64,000 nt of DNA from Agrostemma githago (taxonomy: Eukaryota > Streptophyta > Magnoliopsida > Caryophyllales > Caryophyllaceae), in the NCBI GenBank assembly GCA_958450325.1, contig OY288243.1, positions 67,316,606 through 67,380,605 of the forward strand, given 5' to 3'. A program made the translations under genes and the position numbers. Of this stretch, positions 55,173-64,000 are shown in pieces. Each line of letters starts with the position of its first letter. Within the stretch, counting starts at the first letter, position 1. Under the pieces are notes generated by a model, which searched no databases, had not been told where the DNA came from, and saw nothing but the letters and a program-made list of their open reading frames with translations.

Positions 55173-56869
55173 TGTAGCTTTGTGAATGTAATCCTTTATG
55201 ACCTTGATTACCTTGGTAATTTGGGTTTCCTTGATACACTTCGTTGACCAAAGCCTTTCTCATATCAATGGCCGAACCATACCCTTGACCACTACCTTGA
55301 CCATGTTGATAATTACCTTGATTTCCATAAAAAGGAGAGGGTTGGTTATATCTTTGAAAATCGAACCCTTGGTACCCTCGATTTGACCCTTGGCTACCTT
55401 GATAATTGCATTGATACCCTCGATTGAACCTTCGATTATGATAATTACCTCCTTGATTATGGTAATTATTCCCTCGATTCGCACTCTGATTGTGGAAGTT
55501 CCTTTGAACATGATAGTTTCTACCTTGATTGTTGAAGTTTCCCCTTTGATAGGGAGGCGTATGTGGAGGTACTTTGACAGACCCTTGGTTGAAAATTATT
55601 TGTTGATTGGAATTGAAGGGTCCTTGCTGTTGATTCCATTGATAAATATCTCTTGATTGGATTTGATACATACCTTTTGGAGTATGCTTTGCATTCATAG
55701 CCTCAAGTTTCTTGGTTAGCTCTTTCATTTTCAATTGGAGTTTCAATTCATTGGTCATAGGAGAATTTGCATCTTCTATCTTCTTAGTATCTCGAGGTTG
55801 GCCCCCAAAGAGAATCACATTTTGCCATTTTTTTTTCCAAAAGTGCTCTAGATGCATCGACTCCAAGAGTGTAGAAATCTCCCCTAGCCGCCGAATTTAT
55901 ATTTTCCTTCCATTTTAGGGATAAGGCTTCGAAAAAAGTTAGAGTTATTAACCAGTTAGGAATGCCATGACGAGGGCACTTCCTAAGTAGAACACGAAAC
56001 CTATCCCACGCTTCACTCAAGCTTTCATGTTCTTCTTGACGGAAGGTTCGGATTTCAATTCGGTATTGGTTGGTTTTGGATGGAGGAAAGTACTTCTCTA
56101 AGAAAGCATTTTCAAGGTCGGGCCACGTTTGGAAAGTATTGTTTGGATGTCTTTGTAACCATCTCTTGGCATCGTCCCTCAAAGTCTTAGGAAAGAGGAT
56201 GTGATGTAGTTGACATGAAGTAAGACCACTAAGCTTGGCTCCAACTAGCTTTTCTTTGAAAGAGCATACATGTTCAAAAGTATCTTCTTGAGGGAACCCA
56301 CGGAAGGTATCTAATTGCACTTCATTGATCAAGGAATCTTTGAGTTCAAAATCTTCGAGGATAGTTCCATAGAAAACGAGGGAAGAAAAATCCTTGTGAG
56401 TGAGTTGTGAATGTGAACCAAGAGTTGTCATGTTTGCTTTTTGAAGGTTGTTTGGTGATGGAGGTGATTTGGGAGGTGAAAGGATTGGAGAATTTTCTTG
56501 TGGAGATGGTGTTTCTTGTGGATTGAAGGGTGGTTCTATGTTTGGAGTGATGAGAGGAATTATGGAAGGTAGATTTTGTGGAATAAAAGGTGTAAGTGAT
56601 ATGGATGTTGGTGATATGGATGGATTTGGAGGGGATGGAAGGATAGTATGTATGGTTGGTGGTGTGAGGTACGGATGTCGAATCACCTTTATTGAGTAAT
56701 TTCCCTGGAATCTCATAACTTTAAATGTCATCTTTGACTCGGGATTGAACCGAAGAAGCAATAACCTGTTCCTGGCAAACATACTCAAATAGAAAGTGAG
56801 TCTCCTAGCACCAAGTGGCACTAGGGTAGAGAGAGAACAATAACCAAACACAAAAAGACTAAAACTCAA
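55159..56869 (-). pseudogene. Athila-type gag (two frames)
   Basis: The first frame (56869-55784) has a P/S-rich N-terminus, then the retrotransposon gag domain: DDAKRWLQRHPNNTFQTW, ENAFLEKYFPPSK, FRQEEHESLSEAWDRFRVLL. The true start may be the internal Met in ESKMTFK rather than at 56869. The match shifts frame near 55800 in a run of five Gs (CTTTGGGGGCCAACC) and continues at 55866-55159 with a coiled-coil-like stretch (LKLQLKMKELTKKLEAMNAK) and a ~150-residue N/G/Q/Y/R-rich tail. No CCHC zinc knuckle is present. Gag proteins form the virus-like particle and bind the RNA. Called a pseudogene because of the single indel; programmed frameshifting is possible. Confidence 0.85.
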
Positions 56870-56883
56870 CTAACTAATCGCCG

Positions 56884-56901
56884 TCCTCGACAACGGCGCC
56901 A
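56884..56901 (-). other. Primer-binding site, tRNA-Asp type
   Basis: The minus strand reads TGGCGCCGTTGTCGAGGA, close to the TGGCGCCGTTGCCGGGGA site used by Athila elements, three bases from the LTR. Confidence 0.8.
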
Positions 56902-56904
56902 TTT

Positions 56905-59454
56905 TGATGCACGTCAGATTGTCGTCTATCTAACGCGATCAAACTATATTTATAAACTCGACAAACTAACTACGTAGTAGCGGTAAGTCGAGATCGATCC
57001 TCAGGGACGGTCTAGGTAAAGTCGGTAGAGTCCAAGTCAAAAAGTGTTTGGAGTCTATTTTTGGGGGGTTTTTGTGGTTTGAGTCTATACTAAAAAGCGA
57101 TAAACAACGAAAAGATAATCTAATAAGGAAAAGGTGTTAGGGGGAGTCGGGAATCGTAAATTCGATTTTATGAGTCTCGGAATTATGGATCGGTCACAAA
57201 GTCGATAAAAGAAGAATGCACATTTCGATTTCTTCACCCAACTTATCTAGATCCCGCTTTCGCGGCGAAAAAAGGTAAGTCTCAAGTTAAGGTAACTCCT
57301 ACCCCGAGTTTCCCCATATTGATAGGAGTGAGTCAAGGTCGATCTAGCTGCAGTCTAAGTCAACAAAGACACAAAAACTCAAACATGATAAATCAACAAG
57401 AGAGCAATCAAACCAAAATTCCTTAATTCATATTACCCAAGATCTTCCTCCCTTAACCCCCTAACAAGAAATCTACTCAAAGTGCATAATGGAAACTAAT
57501 AAAACAATAACCAAGGAGAAATCAACTAAAACAAGCATAATAATTAAATCTAGAGAAATTAACAACAAACAGTGGATAAAATTGCAATCATAAAATGATC
57601 TAAATACGATAAATAAAGATGATCAAAATGAAACTATGATGAAGGAACAAAAATAAATCTAGTCTAAAGATTAGGGAGAGGAAGAGAAAAATACCAACTA
57701 TTAAGATCAACAATAAAGAAAAAGATTGCACAAATAAAAGATGAAGCTTGACGAAGATAACAAGGGATTTGTCACTAATCCTTTGATAACCTCCAAGAAT
57801 CTTCAATAAAAATTGCAAGAGCAAGAAAAACTAAGACTTGATTATAATAAAGATGGAGTCTTGAACACTAATTGAAAAGAAATTAATTAGATCTATAATA
57901 AGTGGAGATTTTTGGATTGTCACCCTCCAAAAATCTCCCTACTAATTAATCTACTAAAAACTAATAATAATCTACTAATATAATCTACTAATTTTCTACT
58001 AATTTTGATGCTTAAGGTAGTGTTGTGGTAGGTTGCCTCTTCTTCCTCAAAATGAGAGGTTTCATATATATAGAGGAGAGAAGATGGAATCAAAACCCTA
58101 GTCTTCTAAGCCCAATAAGTAGCAACCCAATAGTCCAATACCCAATAAACTGCATTTCACCCTATGATTCTCATCTGGTGAAACTTCACCCCACGGAGTT
58201 TGCTTAACTCATCCACCGGGTAGAATTTTGCCCCGCGGAAATCCTAATTTCGCCCGACCGTCTCCGCTTTGCTTCAACGGACAAAACCTTGCTTCACGAC
58301 TTCAACTCCATGCTTCCATCAGGCAAAACAATACTCGACAACATTCTGATTTTGCCCGTCCTAATTCGATTTTGCCATTCATAATTCAACTACCAATTCT
58401 TCAATTCCTTTAATCAAAATCTGGGTTGGAACTCGAACGGAGCGCTGGCCTGCAGATGGATGACGAATCTAGGCATGGGTTGTCGTGCTGAGGCTGCCGT
58501 CGTTGTGCTTGCCTGAGGTCATCGCTGTTGGTGTTGCTTCGATGGAATCGGAATCTGGGCAGAGGAAGCCAACTCGCGTCGCCGCTGCTGCTGCTTTGTT
58601 GAACCTTTCACCAGCAATGGAGTCTGGTGACGGAGGGAGTTGCTGATGCTGGCGTTGCTAGGTCTGGGCAGGCGCGTTGTTGTCGTCGTTGGTTGTTCTA
58701 TTCTGGGTCGAGTAGGAGGGCGCCGGTGATGGAGGAGAAGGTGACGGAGGGAGGCCGAATATGGGGGTGGAGTCGGAGTTTTGGCCGGAGCTCAGGCGAA
58801 GGTGGTCGGAGTTTGAGTTTGAGGGAGGTGAAGGTGGTGGTTCGTGGTTGTGGTTGTCGGTTGCTGACGGTTATAGTGGCGACGCGTTGGAAGTTCGCCT
58901 GAGCTCAGGCGAACGGAGGTCAGGTTGCAGGTGGGTTAATGGAGGGAGTGAAGGTGGAGGGGGGTTTAAATTATTGGGTCATGAGTCAAAGTCAGTTTTG
59001 ACCATGACTTGAGTTGGTAAATGGATGGAAGAGAATGGGTTGATGGAATTGGGTCAATGAAAATGGGTTATGGGAAATGGTTAGTGAATTGGATTTGTAA
59101 TGGGTTGTGAGATTGGGTAAGGGTGAGTATATGTGATGGGCTATATGGGTTGAAATGAGAAACAAAAATGTGGGTTAAGTGAGTTGGGTTTGACTTGGTG
59201 TTTGACTCGATCTCTTGACTTGGCTCCTCTTGCTTCAACTCGACTCTTTATTCACGAACACGTACCTATAAGACAAAAACACACAAAAGCAGTACCAAAT
59301 TCAGCGAAAAAGACGATAAATACGAAAAAACCAATTCAAACTAGAAAATACAAAATATAGTCAAAAATAAGATATATTGACGTTAAAGCACACAAAGTCG
59401 AGTCAAATTCGAGTGAAAATAGGGGGTAAAACGGTCTAAATTTGCGTGTTATCA
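56905..59454 (-). repeat. 5' LTR of the gag-only element
   Basis: 2550 bp, uninterrupted. A minus-strand TATA candidate CTATATATATG lies at 58063-58073, giving a ~1.4 kb G-rich U3 (as read on the plus strand). Confidence 0.92.
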
Positions 59455-59459
59455 ATGCC

Positions 59460-59792
59460 TAACTAAAAATATGTATATTCAAAATATAACGATAAAGAAT
59501 GGACATACTGAATATATTTTTATATTGTGTATAATATATTTTTATATCTAGTACAATATATTTTTGTGCTAATGTTAAGGTTAACTCAATATATTTTTGT
59601 ATTGGGCTTAATGCATTTTTGTATAATAGTATAAATTTGATAATTTGTATCTTATTTTCTTCGAATACAAAAGCTCGAGTCTCCTCAAGTAACGAGATAG
59701 TTTACACGTTTAAACTATATTTATAAGTTTTTTTTTATCTTTGACATTGGGCCCTTTCGTTGTTGGGCCCTAGGCCACCGCTCCTCCAAACT
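59460..59792. repeat. AT-rich minisatellite and spacer
   Basis: At 59511-59622 the motif AATATATTTTTRT recurs about five times at 20-45 base intervals. Near 59750-59780 two GGGCCC stretches look like a hAT relic end. Confidence 0.5.
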
Positions 59793-60700
59793 ACTCTCAG
59801 GACTGGCCTTGAATACGAGTTAACTTCTGACAAGTGGCCATATCTTTATGGCATTGTATCCAGTTTTGGAGGGCCATTGGCAATTGTGATAGCATTTATG
59901 CTATCTGATCATCAGTCATGGGCTTGGAGAGCCATGTATGGAGGGGCTGGGATTGTAGTCCTTTTTTCTTTACTTTTGTCCATTTTTATGAGTGAGAGTC
60001 CAATATTTTTTCTAGAGAAAAACAAAAAAAACACGGGCAATCAAGATTCTCAAAAAAAATGGAAGGGAAAGAGGGTGTTGGGGGAGGGTTTTAGGATGTT
60101 AGAGAGAAGGGTGGATAGGCTAAGAGAGACTCCTACTTTCATACTATTAACGTCACTTAGTCATCCAGGACTTGTTGTGACAATAGTATCTAGTACGATC
60201 ATTGTATTTTCCACGGTGGGTATTCTTTAATTCTATGGGCCCACTATCTTCAAATCAGCCCAATTAACGCAACAAGTCATCTACTTGCCTCCCATCTTGA
60301 TTTCTATTATTCAAATTATATTCCGAATTATCTCTTTGGTGATAACCAGACAATATGGAAAAAGAAATATGCTTTTGGTTTCGATATTCACCAAATGCAT
60401 TTCAGCGGTATGTAAACTTTTATTTAAATGTCATTATATATTAAATTTAGTGGTTTGTTAATGTAAGTTAATTATAACTCTTTATCTTTAATGATTAACA
60501 AACTTTCCTCGCTGCAGTAATCTCTCTCGCTTCTAACCGCTTCAGCTACTTCTATCTCCCAGAAGCAATGCTAATTCGAAGAGCATTCAACGTAGCAGCT
60601 GATGCGTGTCTAACCGCACCAGGTGTATGGCTAGAAGCCTCTTTACCCGAAGAGTCTGAGGATATTGGAAATACATTCTACTCGGGGTTTTGACTATTAC
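59793..60700 (+). pseudogene. Major-facilitator (sugar-transporter-like) gene fragment
   Basis: The frame from about 59793 to 60227 encodes two membrane segments (YGIVSSFGGPLAIVIAFML and IVVLFSLLLSIFM) followed by MSESPIFFLEK, like the ESPxxL motif closing the first half of MFS sugar transporters, then a charged central loop and another membrane segment ending in a TAA at 60228. The same frame continues after the stop with FYGPTIFKSAQ and a membrane helix, to a GTATGT splice-like site near 60411. A further open stretch at 60519-60692 (NRFSYFYLPEAMLIRRAF ... NTFYSGF) may be another exon or an unrelated fragment; its phase does not fit a simple splice. The N-terminal part and the second transporter half are missing. 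Confidence 0.55.
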
Positions 60701-61493
60701 AAAATGCTATAATGTCGTCAATTTCGATAATAGCATTTTGTAATTTAAATAAGTCTTTTTTCTTCCCTCTGATGGTATGGGACGTAGTTGTATTTTTATT
60801 TATTTTGTTTTTCTTTCCAAGACGACGAAAGTAGAAATAACTCAAGCTTTGAGTATTCACTGGTTATGGAAAAGATACGTAGTGAGTACTGATACGTACA
60901 CGTTTGTATAGTAGGATATTTTATTAATAGTTGTATTAGAACTAATATAGATTAGCCGTGTTAAAGACAAGTGTAAGAATGCTCTCTTTAAGCCTTTTCA
61001 ATAAAAGACAAGTTCACTTGTTATGTAAAAACTAGTTTTTTTATTCTTGAAAATCTCGGATATAGTTCAGGAAAAATTGTGTTAACTTATGTTTAAATAA
61101 AATTTTGATTGATATTCACGATTATAGAAATAAATAATTTAAGTAAAATATTTTATATTTCTAAATTATGTCAAATAAATAACAAAAAACAACATAATAA
61201 CGTTGTACTACGTGAAATATTTGTCACAATTAAATTTCAAAAATAAATTGTGACAATTCTTTTGCATATTTTTTTGATAAATTGTTCATTACGAAATAAG
61301 TATTCTATTTGGGTGCAAATATGATACGGTAAAAAATTAATTTGACAGTGGATAAATGTTTCTTTCAATTCATTAGCTATTGAGAGTCGTCGAAGGAGTT
61401 ATGAGATTTTAGAGGGTATATGATCGGTTAACTCTATCGGGGAGTAGAAATGTCGAGTATTATTGAATTACGAAAAAATAGGTAGGTAGTCAC
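60701..61493. other. Unassigned sequence
   Basis: No supported coding, RNA or terminal-repeat feature. A short perfect inverted pair flanks 60695-60745 (CAAAATGCTAT/ATAGCATTTTG), possibly a small hairpin or the 3' end of the fragment above. Confidence 0.4.
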
Positions 61494-61501
61494 ATGATTG
61501 C

Positions 61502-62073
61502 CAGGGCCGTCCTTGGGCCCGTGCAAGATAGGCGACAGCACAGGGCCCCCAAACTAAAAGGGCCCAATTGAAAAGATTATATAAAGAATATATATTAATT
61601 TATGTTTGATATATACATGCTGATTGATGTAGCTTGGTGATAATCCTCTTATTGTAATGCTTTGACCAAGATGATGCGTGCTCGATTCCTTACAGTTGCA
61701 TTTTTTTTCCTTTTTTTCCTAGTATTTTAATTAAAGTCGGAGGGAGTAACTGACTAGCTGCTAGGAGGGTATGATTTGAAACAGTTGCTTTTAAATACAT
61801 TTAAACCACAACTCTTGAGTCTTGATCATATAACAATTACTCGTATTATGAATTAGTTCATACACCTAGTATTATTTATATTCTGTGAAATATACTACAA
61901 AAATCATCATATGAAAGGTACATTATGAATTCAAATACTTACGGAAGTCCTATTTCGCTGAAAAATGAAATATATAAAAAGTTTATTTATTTATTATATT
62001 AATGTGGATATAAATTTAGGACCCTACAATTGAAATTTCGTACCGGGCCCCCGAAATTACCGAGACGGCCCTG
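61502..62073. mobile_element. hAT-type MITE, 572 bp
   Basis: The ends are CAGGGCCGTCCTTGGG and, reversed, CAGGGCCGTCTCGG. The 8 bp ATGATTGC is exactly duplicated at 61494-61501 and 62074-62081, the TSD length of hAT elements. GGGCCC-rich subterminal parts; no transposase. A tRNA-like B box (GCTCGATTCC) lies near 61680. Confidence 0.9.
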
Positions 62074-62221
62074 ATGATTGCGTTCAAGGCCGCCACGTGG
62101 CGTTATTTAGAAATCACAAAAAAACTTTGATATAGATGTTACTAATTATGAATTCATATTTTTTTTATTATGAGTAAGTTATGTTTGGTATTAACGAGGT
62201 TTATCGACAACTATCAAGTGT

Positions 62222-62400
62222 TTTTTTTGGTAAAATGTAAGCTTATCATTAATAATCACGAAGTACAACATCGTTTTGGATTACAAATCATTTCAAACTA
62301 ACATCATAATGCAACATCGTAAACAATTTAAAACAAAGTAAACGCCCACGCTTGATTCCTGTTTGATAGGAGACCCTTGATGCTTATTGTTAGGCCCAAC
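62222..62400 (-). mobile_element. 3' end of an L1-type LINE
   Basis: On the minus strand the sequence ends GATAAGCTTACATTTTACC plus a poly(A) run of eight, the same TTTACC-A(n) finish as the L1 at 18510-18530. Only 3' UTR sequence (about 180 bp) is visible. No clear TSD. Confidence 0.5.
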
Positions 62401-62578
62401 TCAACAACCATATCTCTTCAGGCCTCTATAAATTATTGAATGGCCCAATTAAATCAATTTAGCAAGCCAGCTTATCAGCTAAAAAGACTTTCCGGATAGA
62501 AGAAATGGATATAGAAAATGTAGCATGAGATTTATAATTGACTTAATTAACATTGAAATGATTACAACACTTATATAG

Positions 62579-63678
62579 AGTTTTTTTTTGTCAAAAGGCA
62601 CCTAACATTTAGGTCTTCTGTAAAAAATGCACCAATTTTTTTTTTTTGCCCAAAAACACCTTAAATTTACATTTTTTTTGTTAAAAGGCACCAAACACCA
62701 ACTTTTGAAAACCGTCAATATTGACGGTTTCCATCCTTTAATCTTCTTTCATCCACCCTTAATCAACATTCATTCCTTAATCAAGCTCAATCAACCCTCT
62801 TTCTTTAATTCAACCATCTTCCCTTAATCAAACTCAATCAATCATTTTCCTTAATTCAACCCTCATTCCAAGTTACTCTTCATTTGCATACATCTCGATC
62901 AATATAATTCCTATTACCTAAGTCAAAGTCATCAAGTTTTTGCTCAATTGGTAAGTTTTTAATTATAGCTCTTCATTCTTAAGTAAATTAATCATCAAGT
63001 CATCAACAACAAATCAAAATTTTGAATTCAATTTTCGTTTTTATGTTATTTACCCTTAATTTTGAGTGTAATTTTAGGGTATGTGTGTTAGAGTTTATTA
63101 GACAAATTTTTGAGCTATTACTGAATTGAAGTTTCTGTTGTAAGAAACTAAGAATACTAATTTTTGTGTTTAAATTTGTGAGTTTGAGTAACCATTTGTT
63201 ATTCTTTTTTTTTTGTCAATTCATTTTTGGTTTTAGTAACCATTTGTATTTCATTCTTTATGTGTATCATATAAGATGAGTACTTGAAGATGACATGTTG
63301 ATTGAGAATATGCAAAAGTGGAAAAAAAGCGTGGTTCAATTAAGGGGAGAATAAAATGGGTTTTGAATGGAAATTAAGTTTTTTTGGGGAGTAAAAATGG
63401 AGTATTGTGGCCTTGTGGGAAATAAAGAGGATGAAAAAAGAGATAATAAGGTAATGTAAAGGAAGAGGGCAGAAAGATGTTTATTGGGTTTGATTAAGGG
63501 TTGATGGAAGAAGATTAAAGGATGGAAATCGTCAATATTGACGGTTTTTTGACGGAAGTTGGTGTTTGGTGTCTTTTAACAAAGAAATGTAAATTTAAGA
63601 TGCTTTTGGGCAAAAAAAACTCTAAGTGCCTTTTTTGCAGAAGATCTAAATGTTAGGTGCCTTCTGACAAAAAACCCC
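62579..63678. mobile_element. Mutator-like MITE with ~200 bp inverted repeats, 1.1 kb
   Basis: The left arm (62579 to about 62775) and the right arm (about 63485 to 63678) are inverted copies: TTTTTTGTCA(A/G)AAGGCACC, TAACATTTAG(G/A)TCTTCTG, CCGTCAATATTGACGG, TTTAATCTTCTT. TTATATAG flanks both sides (62571-62578 and 63679-63686), an 8 bp duplication in the 8-10 bp range of Mutator-like elements. The ~700 bp centre is AT-rich with no convincing gene. Confidence 0.8.
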
Positions 63679-63765
63679 TTATATAGTTACAAGAGAGTGT
63701 ATCAACAAGATACATAGAATAAGCTACTTCCTATACTTTTGAGATGTGCTAGCTATAATTACAAT

Positions 63766-64000
63766 TGTGGACATGACATAGGTCCACCCCGACGCGGCCA
63801 CGCGCGGGTTTGGGGAGGTGAATGAATCTCCATGAGATGGTCAAATGGAAATTTAAATCGAAGTCGGAGTCGCCACCGAATTTTATGGTTATTCGGAACC
63901 GTTCGAGCCCACTCTATGTCGTAGTGGGCCGTGTACAAAATACGGCCTATTTCCGATGTCAGAGTTTATTGGGCTCGTCCCTTTGCATATCGATACAGAT
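63766..64000 (-). repeat. Ty3/gypsy-type LTR, partial second copy
   Basis: TGTGGACATGACATAGGTCC onward matches 41005-41240 closely, in the same orientation, and runs off the window. Confidence 0.8.

Larger units (their letters stand above)
47692..59454 (-). mobile_element. Gag-only Athila-type LTR retrotransposon, 11.8 kb
   Basis: The LTRs are 47692-50946 (3' LTR) and 56905-59454 (5' LTR); the termini are TGATGCACG...GTGTTATCA. The exact 5 bp ATGCC flanks both ends (47687-47691 and 59455-59459). Reading leftward from the 5' LTR come a tRNA-Asp-type primer site, gag, an unknown ORF, about 2.7 kb of untranslated sequence and a polypurine tract. Reverse transcriptase, RNase H, integrase and protease are absent, so the element depends on a partner Athila for movement. 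Confidence 0.92.

Overview
This 64 kb window is plant nuclear DNA, almost certainly from a eudicot, and nearly all of it is stacked transposable elements. It holds an Au-type SINE, L1-type LINEs, Ty1/copia and Ty3/gypsy elements with plant primer-binding sites, a CACTA transposon with tnpD- and tnpA-type genes, and several MITE families. The CG-rich palindromes in the LTRs remind me of Caryophyllaceae sequence, but that is a weak impression and not an identification. I see no tRNA, rRNA, CRISPR or intact host gene. The only host-like coding sequence is a broken membrane-transporter fragment at 59793-60700.

Layout. 1-3989: the 3' part of an Athila-like Ty3/gypsy element (decayed env-position ORF, three RNA-like hairpins, two polypurine modules, LTR). 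3990-10818: mosaic of an LTR fragment (4178-4912), a minisatellite, an LTR with palindromes, a 245 bp MITE, a reverse copia LTR (7584-8230) and a reverse L1 fragment (8888-10365). 10819-19431: two long related LTRs in reverse orientation. The second (14544-19431) is a solo LTR with a GACGG target-site duplication (TSD); it split a Stowaway-like MITE and was later hit by a truncated L1 (17141-18530).

20097-40541: a dead copia element whose RNase H region was interrupted at 24262 by a non-autonomous LTR element with a 4 kb non-coding core (24262-39760, TSD ATATG). The 3' LTR of that element was itself interrupted by a 7.1 kb CACTA transposon (32403-39525, TSD CTG). All three junctions can be read base by base, so the order of insertion is certain. 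The CACTA element carries an apparently intact six-exon tnpA-type gene and a tnpD-type transposase with a single-base frameshift.

41005-47539: a reverse Ty3-type LTR, a hairpin-headed repeat and a Tourist-like element that contains an Au SINE and long trinucleotide runs. 47692-59454: a complete reverse-oriented gag-only element of the Athila type (TSD ATGCC, tRNA-Asp-type primer site). Its pol is replaced by a 477-residue ORF of unknown function, and its 3' LTR contains a 698 bp solo LTR. 59455-64000: the transporter pseudogene, a hAT MITE (TSD ATGATTGC), an L1 tail, a Mutator-like MITE with ~200 bp inverted repeats, and the start of another copy of the 41005 LTR.

The most unusual signals are RNA-scale structures in the Athila-type elements: hairpins with compensating stem changes and duplicated hairpin-plus-polypurine modules. 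Next come the chimeric U3 ends of the non-autonomous element and the novel ORF of the gag-only element.
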